DNA from: an uncultured Clostridia bacterium
Lineage (GTDB): Bacteria > Bacillota > Clostridia > Oscillospirales > Ruminococcaceae
Direction: 5' to 3'
DNA length: 64,000 nt
NCBI GenBank assembly: GCA_947627455.1
Contig: CANQWC010000001.1
Coordinates: 122,260 to 186,259 of the forward strand
The notes under the pieces: model-generated
Told to the model about the DNA's origin: nothing
Database searches by the model: none
Seen by the model: only the letters and a program-made list of their open reading frames with translations
Shown here: positions 51,631 to 60,852 of the stretch, piece by piece
How positions within the stretch are numbered: the stretch's first letter is position 1
Layout of the letters: each line of letters starts with the position of its first letter
Program-made: the position numbers and the translations under genes

Positions 51631-54009
51631 ATGAACGAACATTACATCACGCTTGAACTACATAAAATTCTTGAAATGCTTGTCGGAGAATGCTCTAACG
51701 AGGCGTCGCGGGCGCTTGCCGCGCAAATCGAGCCGAGCAGGGACGTCGAGATTGTCAGAAACGAGGTCTCAAAGACCTTTGACGCTTACTCGGCATCGGC
51801 AAAAATAGGCTCGCCGACATTCTTTAATTTCGCAGACGTCGCTTCCATCGCAAACAGGGCGCAGAGCGGCGCTCAACTGAGCCTTCGAGAGCTTCTTGAC
51901 GTCTCGAAGATGCTCACCCAGACCGAGGCGCTTATCTCATGGAGGCGCCAGCTTGAGGGCGATTTTAAGCTCGATTCGCTGTTTGAATGCCTCTTTGACA
52001 ACAGGCACCTCAACGACAGCATCACAAACGCGGTTATCAGCGAGGAGGAAATAAGCGACAACGCAAGCCCTGAGCTCGCCTCTATCAGGCGGAAAATCGC
52101 GGGGGCGGGCGTTCGCATTCGCGAGAGCCTCGACAGAATAATCAAATCCGACGCGAAGGATTATCTTCAGGACAGCTTTGTGGCCATGCGCGACGGGCGT
52201 TATGTTCTGCCCGTCAAGGCGGAGCATCGGAATTCGGTCGCGGGGCTGGTTCATGACACCTCGGCGAGCGGCCAGACCTATTTTATCGAGCCGCTGGCGG
52301 TGGTCGAGGCCAACAACGAGATCACCATTTTAAAGGGCAAGGAGCAGGAGGAGATCGAGAGGATTATTCGCGAGCTTTCGGCCGAATGCGCGGCTTTCGG
52401 CGAACAGCTTGTGTCGGACTATGCCGCCTGCGTGCAGCTCAACCTCTATTTCGCAAAGGCAAACCTCGGCGCGAAAATGGCGGCGACTATTCCCGAAATA
52501 AGCGACGACGGCGAGATTATCCTCAACAAGGCGCGGCACCCGCTCATCGACAAGGGCAGGGTAGTGCCTGTCGATTTCAGGCTCGGCGGAGAGTTTGACA
52601 GCCTTATCATCACGGGGCCGAACACGGGCGGAAAAACCGTTATTTTGAAGACTGTCGGCCTGCTCACGCTGATGACGATGTGCGGGCTGATGATTCCCGT
52701 GTCGGACGGCAGCAAAATAACGGTTTTTGATAAAATTCTTGTCGATATCGGCGACCAGCAGTCGATTGAGCAGAGCCTTTCGACCTTCTCGTCGCATATG
52801 AATAAGGTCATCGAGATTCTCGATACCGTCGACTATAAATCGCTCGTTCTGATCGATGAGCTCGGCTCGGGCACCGACCCCGTTGAGGGCGCGGCGCTCG
52901 CGGTAGCAATCATCGAGAGGATTAAATCGCTCGGGGCTAAACTCGTCACAACGACGCATTATCAGGAGCTTAAGATGTATGCCCTTGAGACCGACGGGGT
53001 TGAAAACGCCTCCTGCGAGTTCGACGTCAAGACCTTGCAGCCGACCTATCGGCTTATAATCGGCTCGCCCGGTAAATCAAATGCTTTTGCGATATCTGCG
53101 CGGCTCGGGCTGGACGAGAAAATCATCAAGAACGCCGAGGATATGCTCACGGGGGAATCAAGGCGGTTTGAAACCATTCTTGATAACCTTGAAGCGGCAA
53201 GGCAGCAGCTTGAAAAGAATTCAAAGCTTACCGAGCAGTATAAGGCCGAGGCGGAGAGGCTCAGGAACGAAATCGCCGAGGAGCGCAGGAAGCTCAGCGA
53301 GACAAAGGACAGGGAAATTGAGCTTGCAAAGCGCGAGGCACGCTCGATAATCGAACGTGTCAGCAGGCAGTCGGCGCAGCTTATGGACGAGCTTGAAGAG
53401 CTCAGAAAATCAAAGGATAAGGAAGAGTTTTCCAAAAAGGTCTCCGACCAAAAAATGCAATACAAACGGCAGATAAACGGGCTTTATGACGAGGCCGCAA
53501 AGCTCGGCGAAACGGGCGAAACTTATGTTCTGCCGAGGCCGCTTAAAAAAGGGGACGACGTTACCATCGCAGACGGCAACAAGAGCGGAATTGTGATTTC
53601 TCCGCCAGACCAAAGCGGCTTTGCGATGGTTCAGGTCGGCATCATGAAAACTAAGGTGCATGTCTCGAAGATCAGGCTCAAGGAAAAAGAGGTAACGTTC
53701 AACAATAAAAAGCTCAAGCCGAAAAACGGCGTCACGACAAACGCCGAAAGCCGCGCTACAAGGCGGCCTGAGCTTGAGCTTGATATAAGAGGTTACACCG
53801 TCGACGAGGGGCTTTATGAGCTCGACGCGTTTATCGACCGAGCGCTCATGAGCGGCAACAAGGTAGTGACAGTGATTCACGGCAAAGGCACGGGCGCACT
53901 CAAGGAAGCCGTGCGCAATCGGCTCAGGAAGAACCCCGCGGTGCTGTCGTCGCGCAAGGGCGTTTACGGCGAGGGTGAGGACGGAGTGACCGTGGTTGAG
54001 CTTAAGTAG
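51631..54009 (+). CDS. mutS2: Endonuclease MutS2
   Basis: GPNTGGKTVILKT, C-terminal Smr LDIRGYTVDEG...HGKGTGALK. Confidence 0.97.
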   Translation: MNEHYITLELHKILEMLVGECSNEASRALAAQIEPSRDVEIVRNEVSKTFDAYSASAKIGSPTFFNFADVASIANRAQSGAQLSLRELLDVSKMLTQTEALISWRRQLEGDFKLDSLFECLFDNRHLNDSITNAVISEEEISDNASPELASIRRKIAGAGVRIRESLDRIIKSDAKDYLQDSFVAMRDGRYVLPVKAEHRNSVAGLVHDTSASGQTYFIEPLAVVEANNEITILKGKEQEEIERIIRELSAECAAFGEQLVSDYAACVQLNLYFAKANLGAKMAATIPEISDDGEIILNKARHPLIDKGRVVPVDFRLGGEFDSLIITGPNTGGKTVILKTVGLLTLMTMCGLMIPVSDGSKITVFDKILVDIGDQQSIEQSLSTFSSHMNKVIEILDTVDYKSLVLIDELGSGTDPVEGAALAVAIIERIKSLGAKLVTTTHYQELKMYALETDGVENASCEFDVKTLQPTYRLIIGSPGKSNAFAISARLGLDEKIIKNAEDMLTGESRRFETILDNLEAARQQLEKNSKLTEQYKAEAERLRNEIAEERRKLSETKDREIELAKREARSIIERVSRQSAQLMDELEELRKSKDKEEFSKKVSDQKMQYKRQINGLYDEAAKLGETGETYVLPRPLKKGDDVTIADGNKSGIVISPPDQSGFAMVQVGIMKTKVHVSKIRLKEKEVTFNNKKLKPKNGVTTNAESRATRRPELELDIRGYTVDEGLYELDAFIDRALMSGNKVVTVIHGKGTGALKEAVRNRLRKNPAVLSSRKGVYGEGEDGVTVVELK

Positions 54010-54105
54010 CGCGAGGGGAGACTGAAAAATATACATGGAGATGTGCGCATAATAAAAATTATGTGAACATTAGGGGAGCGCATTTTAAAGAATGAAGGTG
54101 TTATT

Positions 54106-55140
54106 GTGCGCGATGAATATCGCAAGGACTGCCCAAGCTATCTCAGGGATTATCTGACTTATATTCGCGTTGTTCGTAACCATACCGAACGAACCGAAGA
54201 TGATTATTATATGGATCTCAGAACTTTTCTGAGATATCTCAAAATGATTAACGGCGACGTTTCTAAGGATACGCCGTTTGAGGAAATCGGCATTGCCGAT
54301 GTTCCGCTTTCTTATGTTGAAAGCTTCTCTCTTAAGGGTGCTTATGAATTCATGAGCTACCTCATGGACACCCGCGGCTTTGAAAGCTCGTCACGCTCAC
54401 GCATGACGTCGGCTCTTCGCCAGTTTTATGAATATCTTTCTAAAAAAGCTATGCTTATTAAAAGCAATCCCATTGAACAGCTTGAGCATCCTAAATCTGC
54501 ACAAAAACTGCCGAAATTCCTCGAGCTTGAACAAAGTCAACAGCTCCTCTCTGAAATCGACAGCAAAAATCGAGAGAGAGATTTCGCTATCATAACTCTA
54601 TTCCTTAATTGCGGTATGCGGCTTTCTGAACTCGTCGGATTAAATATCAATGATTTCAGCGAATCTGCAAGAACGCTGAGGGTCTTCGGCAAGGGCCAGA
54701 AGGAACGCATCATCTACATAAATGACGCCTGCATATCGGCAATCAAGGACTACCTCAGAGTTCGGCCCGAATCGCCGAGCGACCCCGACGCGATGTTCAT
54801 TTCGACACATTCGTATAACCGCAAAAGGCTCTCAAACCGCCGTGTTCAGCGGATCGTTGAGGATCAGCTTCAACGCGCGGGCCTCGGAAACCTTGGGCTT
54901 TCGACCCATAAGCTTCGGCATACCGCCGCAACTCTGATGTATGAATACGGCGGCGTCGACCCGATGGTTCTGAAAGACGTGCTCGGGCACAAAAGCGTCG
55001 CGACAACGCAGATTTATACTCACCTCTCGGACAGCGACCGCAGAAAAGCCGCTGAGAACTCCCCTCTTGCTAACTTTAAAGCGCCGAAGCGCGGCGGGGC
55101 GAAAGATGAAAAAGAAGATGCTGACAGCGATGAGGATTGA
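54106..55140 (+). CDS. Tyrosine recombinase (XerC/XerD-like)
   Basis: Catalytic set R (CGMRLSEL), HKLRH, GHKSVATTQIYTH. Confidence 0.92.
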   Translation: MRDEYRKDCPSYLRDYLTYIRVVRNHTERTEDDYYMDLRTFLRYLKMINGDVSKDTPFEEIGIADVPLSYVESFSLKGAYEFMSYLMDTRGFESSSRSRMTSALRQFYEYLSKKAMLIKSNPIEQLEHPKSAQKLPKFLELEQSQQLLSEIDSKNRERDFAIITLFLNCGMRLSELVGLNINDFSESARTLRVFGKGQKERIIYINDACISAIKDYLRVRPESPSDPDAMFISTHSYNRKRLSNRRVQRIVEDQLQRAGLGNLGLSTHKLRHTAATLMYEYGGVDPMVLKDVLGHKSVATTQIYTHLSDSDRRKAAENSPLANFKAPKRGGAKDEKEDADSDED

Positions 55141-55219
55141 CGCCCGAATAATGTCGGGCGTGAGGCTTTGCAGACGCAAAGCGAATAAAACCGGTTTCAC
55201 TAATACCCCCGAAAACGCC

Positions 55220-55248
55220 AAAAGTTGCACGCAAACGTGCAACTTTTT
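55220..55248 (+). terminator. Rho-independent terminator after the tyrosine recombinase
   Basis: AAAAGTTGCACG-CAAA-CGTGCAACTTTT + TTT. Confidence 0.85.
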
Positions 55249-55338
55249 TAAAAATTTTTTGAAAATCGGCCTCGGAGTACAAATTTTTGGACTTGAAGCT
55301 ATGGGTTCAGCCATATGTGACCCTGCGGGTAGAGCTTT

Positions 55339-55389
55339 TTATTTGCCGAGTTTTAATAGGGAGTTTGACATTGTGATTAGGTTGTTCAT
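55339..55389 (-). CDS. Candidate 16-aa peptide MNNLITMSNSLLKLGK with a very strong Shine-Dalgarno
   Basis: ATG at 55389 preceded by AAAGAGGTGATCCCC (55404-55390); GAGGTGATCC pairs perfectly with the 16S 3' end GGATCACCTC. Confidence 0.4.
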   Translation of the reverse strand: MNNLITMSNSLLKLGK

Positions 55390-55426
55390 GGGGATCACCT
55401 CTTTATGGGTTGTAATAACGTCTATG

Positions 55427-55465
55427 CGCGCCAATTAAAAGAACCCCATTAGGGGTTCTTTTAAT

Positions 55466-55472
<7 letters not shown>
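55427..55472. terminator. 21-bp perfect inverted repeat, bidirectional terminator overlapping tRNA-Arg 3' end
   Basis: CGCGCCAATTAAAAGAACCCC-ATTA-GGGGTTCTTTTAATTGGCGCG. Confidence 0.8.
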
Positions 55473-55542
<70 letters not shown>

Positions 55543-55585
55543 GTTTATAAAATATCGCGGCGAGCCTGAGTGGTGCGCCGCGACT

Positions 55586-55659
55586 TGGAGCGGGTGATGG
55601 GAATCGAACCCACGCGACCAGCTTGGAAGGCTGGAGTTCTACCATTGAACTACACCCGC
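55586..55659 (-). tRNA. tRNA-Gly (anticodon TCC), CCA encoded
   Basis: GCGGGTG/CACCCGC acceptor, anticodon loop CTTCCAA, T-arm GGTTCGATTCC. Confidence 0.96.
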
Positions 55660-55721
55660 GAATGCTCGGCATCAGGAAAAACATCGCCAAAAATAACAAC
55701 AGCCGCCCGAGCGCGTCATTT

Positions 55722-55750
55722 ATTATATCATTTGTTTTGTGCGTTGTCAA
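55722..55750 (-). promoter_or_regulatory. Perfect-consensus sigma-A promoter TTGACA-N17-TATAAT for the tRNA-Gly/tRNA-Arg unit
   Basis: -35 at 55750-55745, -10 at 55727-55722 (minus strand). Confidence 0.85.
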
Positions 55751-55884
55751 GCGATTTTATAATTTTAATTCAAATATTTTTTCTCGGTTCGACAAATTGC
55801 GATTGACCTCGCACATTTTAACGGTATACAATGCAAAATACAGCAAGGGCAGGCCGTCGCAACGAAAGAAATCACGAGGACACT

Positions 55885-56115
55885 ATGATACACTACAAAT
55901 TGACTGAAGACAACCGTTCGCTCGAAGGCAGAAATTACATCGCCTACGGTATCGCGGCTTTTTCTGAAAACGGCGAGATTATCGCGAAGATTGACGATCT
56001 TACCTCGGAAAGAGATAAGGCGGAGCTCTTCGCGAAAAGCTGCGAAAGGCTCGCGCTGTCGCCGATTCACCTTCGCGACGCCGCCGAGGATTTTATTATC
56101 TCGGATCTCTATTGA
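55885..56115 (+). CDS. DUF6514-like hypothetical protein
   Basis: 76 aa MIHYKLTEDNRSLEGRNYIAYGIAAFSENGEIIAKIDDLTSERDKAELFAKSCERLALSPIHLRDAAEDFI. Confidence 0.65.
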   Translation: MIHYKLTEDNRSLEGRNYIAYGIAAFSENGEIIAKIDDLTSERDKAELFAKSCERLALSPIHLRDAAEDFIISDLY

Positions 56116-56172
56116 CCTTGACAGGCTTTTGAGGTATAATTAGTAAAAATATGCCGAAAGGAAGTCAAGCTT

Positions 56173-56934
56173 ATGAAAACCGTCAGAATTACGCTTAACG
56201 AAGAAAGAAACTGCACCCTTGAGGGCTATATTCAGCCCGTCGGCGGCGAATATTGGGGCATGACCAAACGCCCCGCGCTTATCGTTCTGCCCGGGGGCGG
56301 ATATCAGTTCTGCTCGGACAGAGAGGCCGACCCTGTCGCGTTCCCCTATCTCGCGGTCGGGTATCAGGTGTTTATTCTGAGATATTCGCTGAACGACGAC
56401 GCGATTTGGGATAATCCGCTGAAAGACTACGATCAGGCGTTTGATTATATCAAAGAACACGCGGAAGAATGGTTTGTTGACGTCGAGAGGATAGCTGTTA
56501 TAGGCTTCTCGGCGGGAGGGCACCTTGCGGCATGTGCGGCGACGGCCGCAAGAAATATTCCGAGGGCGGCGATTTTGGGATACCCCGTTATATCGTCGGT
56601 GAGCACATGGAACAAGAGAAACGCGCCAGACCCCGCGGAGTTTGTCAGCGAAAAGACCTGCCCGTGTTTTGTGTTCGCATCGCGAAACGACGGAACGGTG
56701 CCGATTCAGGATTCGCTTAATTTTCTCAACGCGCTCAATAAATTCGGGATAGGCTTTGAAGCGCACATCTACTCGGGCGCAAACCACGGATTTTCAACCT
56801 GCGTGCCCGCCATCAACAACCGCGATTGGTGCTGCAACCGCACGCCGAATTGGGTCGCGGACAGCATTGAATGGCTCAGGGAGACCGTCGGGGACTTCAC
56901 CGACGGGGTTCTGGGCGACAAGAAAAGATGGTGA
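56173..56934 (+). CDS. Alpha/beta hydrolase (acetyl-esterase-like)
   Basis: LPGGGYQFCSDRE oxyanion region, GFSAGGHLAA nucleophile elbow, late GANHGFS. Confidence 0.9.
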   Translation: MKTVRITLNEERNCTLEGYIQPVGGEYWGMTKRPALIVLPGGGYQFCSDREADPVAFPYLAVGYQVFILRYSLNDDAIWDNPLKDYDQAFDYIKEHAEEWFVDVERIAVIGFSAGGHLAACAATAARNIPRAAILGYPVISSVSTWNKRNAPDPAEFVSEKTCPCFVFASRNDGTVPIQDSLNFLNALNKFGIGFEAHIYSGANHGFSTCVPAINNRDWCCNRTPNWVADSIEWLRETVGDFTDGVLGDKKRW

Positions 56935-56952
56935 CTCCCCTTTTATAAAATC

Positions 56953-56986
56953 ACGCCGAACCCTTTGCGGGCTCGGCGCTTTTTTT
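56953..56986. terminator. Terminator between convergent hydrolase and yitT genes
   Basis: GCCGAACCC-TTTGC-GGGCTCGGC then CTTTTTTTATT. Confidence 0.75.
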
Positions 56987-56987
56987 A

Positions 56988-57866
56988 TTATTCGACTGTG
57001 GTGCTTGTCTCTCTCGGGTATCTGAATCGCCCGATGGTGTAGCTTACGCTTGAAACATTGGCGAAGGTCTCGGGATATTTCGCGAGGATCTTCTTCATCT
57101 CGACTAACTGGTGCTTGTTCACAACGCAGATGAGCATGTTCTTTTTGTTGTGGGTGTAGCAGCCCTCAGCATTGATGAGCGTTGCGGAATGGCCGAGCTT
57201 TTCGATGACCTCGTGGGAAATCTCGGCGGGGTTATCGGTGACGATCTCAAACCTGATTGCCTCTTTTGTGCCCTTGAGCATTTTGTCGCTGACGACGCTT
57301 GAAGCGTAGCAGTAGATTATGCAGAGGATAACAGGCTCGAAGTTGAAGCCGAAAACGAAGAAGGACAGCGCCGCAACTATTATATTAAGCACAAAGGAGA
57401 CCCATACGAAATCGTAGGAGGGCTTGAATTTGTGGATAAGCGCGGCGACAAGCTCGGTGCCGCCCGAGCAGCAGTTCATCATGAACGCAAGGCCGAGGAT
57501 CATTCCGCCGATGACGCCCGCGACGACAGGGCCGAGGATAGTGCTTGTGCCCGTATCGGTCTGATACATTATCGGCGAAAGGTCGATGCGGTCAAATATC
57601 AGTATCGCGACGGAAAACGTCACGGTGTAGACCGCGGTGTTTATCGCGAAATGCTTATCGACAAGCAGGAAAACAGCTATCACAAGAGGAATATTGAAGA
57701 GCAGCGAGAGATAGCCGACGCTTATTCCGAAGAGGTGCTGGATCATTGTGGCGATGCCGTTGAAGCCCGCAGGCGCGAAGCTGTTCGGGAAGACGAAAAG
57801 CTGATAGGAAAGGGCGCTGAGCGTCGCGAGACCGATGAATATGAGATACCCGACAATTCTTTTCAT
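56988..57866 (-). CDS. YitT family membrane protein
   Basis: Multi-TM + DUF2179 C-terminal domain. Confidence 0.92.
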   Translation of the reverse strand: MKRIVGYLIFIGLATLSALSYQLFVFPNSFAPAGFNGIATMIQHLFGISVGYLSLLFNIPLVIAVFLLVDKHFAINTAVYTVTFSVAILIFDRIDLSPIMYQTDTGTSTILGPVVAGVIGGMILGLAFMMNCCSGGTELVAALIHKFKPSYDFVWVSFVLNIIVAALSFFVFGFNFEPVILCIIYCYASSVVSDKMLKGTKEAIRFEIVTDNPAEISHEVIEKLGHSATLINAEGCYTHNKKNMLICVVNKHQLVEMKKILAKYPETFANVSSVSYTIGRFRYPRETSTTVE

Positions 57867-57895
57867 ATTAAAAATTATTGCCTCCGAATCGGATT

Positions 57896-58669
57896 TTATG
57901 CTCTTGTGACCTTCGCGGCGTCGAGAGCGGCGTTGATTTCCTTGTCGAGCTCTTCAACTGCTTTGGCATAGTCGGCGCTATGGGCCCAAGCGTTGAGCTT
58001 TACGGTCATCTTGTCGGCAACATGGGTGGAAACGGTGGCGGAAGGAGCTTCGCCCTTGAGGATAAGGCTGTTACTTGAGGCGGTGCCGACGACGATGTTC
58101 TTGACGGCTTCGGCATCGGAATCGACCGAAACGGCATATTCAAGGACAACTCTGCGGTCGTTGCCGACGGAGGTGTTGACTATCGGCGCGTTGGTGAGCG
58201 TGCCGTTCGGGAGGGTGACGACGGTGTTGTCATCTGCAAGAAGAGTTGTGTAGAAGATAGAGATGTTCTGTACAACGCCGCTTGTGCCGTTGAGGGTGAC
58301 GTGATCGCCGACCCTGAACGGGTGGAATACCACAAGGAGAATGCCGCCTGCGAAGTTTGCGAGAGCGCCCTGAAGGGCAAGGCCGACAGCCAGGCCGACA
58401 GAGCCGAGAACAGTTACAAATGTAGCGGCGGGGATTCCGAGAGCCATCAGCGCGGTTATCAGGGTAAGAACCTTGATAGCCATTGAGGCGAAGTTCGCAA
58501 AGAAGCTCTTGGCGGTGGCGTCAAGCTTCTTGCTCTTTCTTATGAGACCCGCGACAACGCTCGCGATAACAAGACCTGCGACGACGATTATCACAAGCTT
58601 TATGATAACGGTCGCGATCGCAGTAAGGGCGGTTAGTAAGTTTGCCATTTTAAGTTCCTCACTTTTCAT
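57896..58669 (-). CDS. Mechanosensitive ion channel MscS family protein
   Basis: TM3-like VGLAVGLALQGALANFAGGILLVVFHPFRVGDHV. Confidence 0.94.
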   Translation of the reverse strand: MKSEELKMANLLTALTAIATVIIKLVIIVVAGLVIASVVAGLIRKSKKLDATAKSFFANFASMAIKVLTLITALMALGIPAATFVTVLGSVGLAVGLALQGALANFAGGILLVVFHPFRVGDHVTLNGTSGVVQNISIFYTTLLADDNTVVTLPNGTLTNAPIVNTSVGNDRRVVLEYAVSVDSDAEAVKNIVVGTASSNSLILKGEAPSATVSTHVADKMTVKLNAWAHSADYAKAVEELDKEINAALDAAKVTRA

Positions 58670-58704
58670 TAAAATTTATTTTGACGCGCAGTGCGCATAT
58701 CAAA

Positions 58705-59898
58705 CTAATAGAGCGATATTCCCCTCTTCTCGGCAACGGATTTGTCGATGAACGTGACCCATTTTACAACGGTTTTTGGGTCGCGGGGCTGGAGATATAA
58801 TAGCCGCTTGCGGTAGTAGATATCAAATTCGCGGTTCGGAGTGTAGGGGGTTCCGCCGAGGACGGAAAGCTCGACGGTGTGGTCGATTTTCTCGCCGAAG
58901 ACCTCGCCGACTAAGCTGAGGCGGTCGCGGTCGAGGCGAAGATGTCCGCTCCCAGCGTTGAAATCCATGTTGCCGTTTTTGCCGACAGCGCCGATAGTGA
59001 TGTCTTCTTCCATGACCTTACTGAGGTCGAGCTGATCGATCTGCCAATAGAACCACTCGTTGACAGATTTCATTTTGCCCGAGGTGAAGCGGTAGTCGTC
59101 GGTGAGAGTTGTCTCAAACCCGCAGGTGAGGCATTTTACGGTCGAATTCTCGGCGACAATCGTAAACTCGGCGCCGCACTCGGGACATTTATAGATGATT
59201 CCGTCAAGGCCGTCGACAGTGTCCTTCGCGGGGTAGCGATGACCGGCCATCGCCTTTTCGTCGTCGTGGAGGATAGCGGCGTCGATTTTTGAGCTTATCT
59301 CGGGGACGGAGAGGCTTTTGATCTCATCGGCAGAAAAAACTTTATAAGTTCTGACATCGACATTGCCCTTTCGGAAGCCCCTGTACCACTTCGGGTCGGC
59401 AAGAGCGGCGCCGTTGCCGACAACGCAATAGACGGGTATCGCGAGGCGCTTGACAAGCTCGGCAGTGCCTTGGGTAACGGGATAGGTGTGGGCAACCGCG
59501 TTCATTCGGCCCTCGGGGAAGAGAATTATCACATTCCCCTCTTGCTTTGCGCGCATTATGCCCATTATCGTGCCTGCGTCGGCGTCAAACATTCGCTTGG
59601 GTATCGCATGGGCAAAACGGCTCAGGATAAACCTTAAAAGAGGCTTTGAAAAGAGGTGCTCGCTCAGGACAAACGTCGGCCTGTATTTTTTACACGCGAC
59701 GCCGACCGAGATGTGATCTAACCCCGAAATGTGGGGCGCGATTATCAGCGCGGGGCCTTCTATTAAATCGGCAAGACCCGAGCGGTCGAAGCTGAATTTT
59801 GTTCCGACAAAGACGCGGAGGTAAAACCTCAGCAGCCAAAAGCCGAAATTATAGATGATTCGGTTCGGCCGACCGATTTTCTTTTTGCGCTCCGCCAT
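58705..59898 (-). CDS. Lysophospholipid (1-acylglycerol-3-phosphate) acyltransferase with a C-terminal zinc-ribbon extension
   Basis: PlsC-like N-half (LIIAPHISGLDHIS, FPEGRMN) then YKCPECGAEFTIVAENSTVKCLTCGFE. Confidence 0.85.
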   Translation of the reverse strand: MAERKKKIGRPNRIIYNFGFWLLRFYLRVFVGTKFSFDRSGLADLIEGPALIIAPHISGLDHISVGVACKKYRPTFVLSEHLFSKPLLRFILSRFAHAIPKRMFDADAGTIMGIMRAKQEGNVIILFPEGRMNAVAHTYPVTQGTAELVKRLAIPVYCVVGNGAALADPKWYRGFRKGNVDVRTYKVFSADEIKSLSVPEISSKIDAAILHDDEKAMAGHRYPAKDTVDGLDGIIYKCPECGAEFTIVAENSTVKCLTCGFETTLTDDYRFTSGKMKSVNEWFYWQIDQLDLSKVMEEDITIGAVGKNGNMDFNAGSGHLRLDRDRLSLVGEVFGEKIDHTVELSVLGGTPYTPNREFDIYYRKRLLYLQPRDPKTVVKWVTFIDKSVAEKRGISLY

Positions 59899-59992
59899 TC
59901 TCCCCTCTCCTCTCATACCGAGAATATATTAACACATTTGCGCAAAAATAGCAATATTATTCACGAAATTTTGCAAGAAATCTTTCAAAAAT

Positions 59993-60013
59993 AGCAGGGG
60001 TTGTGCCCCTGCT
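59993..60013 (-). terminator. Terminator downstream of the bactofilin-like gene
   Basis: AGCAGGGG-CACAA-CCCCTGCT then ATTTTTG on the minus strand. Confidence 0.75.
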
Positions 60014-60016
60014 GCT

Positions 60017-60850
60017 TTATACTTTTACTCTGTTTTTGACTTCGGCGGTTTCGTCGACGGTGAGAGTCTCGGAATATTCGACCGATTCTATCTCGCAGCC
60101 CTTGCCGATTCGGACGTTTCGGCCGCGGACGGTTTTGCTGACCGTATTTTCAAGGGTGATGTCGTCGCCCTCGATAACTCGGCAGGTGAAGATTTTATGC
60201 TCGGTTTTATTGAAGAGCTTGCTTATAATGTCGGGCGCTGAGCGGCTTGAATCGCGGACAGTGAGGGTAGTGCAGCCGATCTCACCGATTGTGATATCGC
60301 CGAGCTCTATCACGATGTTTTCGGCATTGAGAAGCCCGCTGACAGATGACGAGCCCGTGATGAAAGCCTCTTCGCAGGAAACGTCGCCTTTGATGTCGCC
60401 GCTGCCGTTCATCTCAAGCTTATGTGCTTCGACGCTTTTATCGATGTTTGCAGAGCCCGATACGCGGAGCGAACGGCAGGTAACAGTGCCCCAGATATCG
60501 CCCGAGCCGCTTATGGTGACATCGCCATTACAATCGACAGGGCCGTTGAGATTGCCCGAACCGCTCACGGTGATGTCGCCCTCACAAGTGACAGGGCCGT
60601 TTATATCGCCAGAACCAAATATTTTGAGAGATTTGCACCTCCATATCGGGCCGTTGATATCGCCTGAGCCGCTTATGGTGATGTCGCCCTCGCAAGTGAC
60701 TGGGCCGTGTATATCACCCGAACCTAAAATTGAAAGAGAACAGCAGTTCAACGGGCCGCAGATATCGCCCGAACCCGCTATCGTGACTTTTTCGTATAAC
60801 GAGCCGTCGGGAGTGAAATCGCTGCTGCCTAAAATATTTATGTTTGCCAT
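60017..60850 (-). CDS. Polymer-forming cytoskeletal (bactofilin/YhbF-like) protein with 18-aa repeats
   Basis: Repeated SGSGDINGPVTCEGDITI units. Confidence 0.8.
   Translation of the reverse strand: MANINILGSSDFTPDGSLYEKVTIAGSGDICGPLNCCSLSILGSGDIHGPVTCEGDITISGSGDINGPIWRCKSLKIFGSGDINGPVTCEGDITVSGSGNLNGPVDCNGDVTISGSGDIWGTVTCRSLRVSGSANIDKSVEAHKLEMNGSGDIKGDVSCEEAFITGSSSVSGLLNAENIVIELGDITIGEIGCTTLTVRDSSRSAPDIISKLFNKTEHKIFTCRVIEGDDITLENTVSKTVRGRNVRIGKGCEIESVEYSETLTVDETAEVKNRVKV
60500..60845. repeat. Imperfect 54-bp tandem repeats encoding 18-aa beta-helix rungs
   Basis: GGTGA(T/C)(G/A)TCGCC repeats at 60515, 60569 and 60677 (spacing 54 and 2x54). Confidence 0.75.
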
Positions 60851-60852
60851 GG

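Noticed and set aside
54832-55314. 160-aa minus-strand ORF MAEPIASSPKICTPRP... across the recombinase terminator
   Set aside because: Mostly antisense to the recombinase gene and contains the terminator stem; no recognisable domain
55067-55438. 123-aa plus-strand ORF after the recombinase
   Set aside because: Overlaps the recombinase 3' end in another frame and reads through the terminator and tRNA-proximal hairpin
60500-60845. Tandem repeats as a CRISPR-like array
   Set aside because: Units are contiguous, in frame and protein-coding (18-aa rungs) without unique spacers
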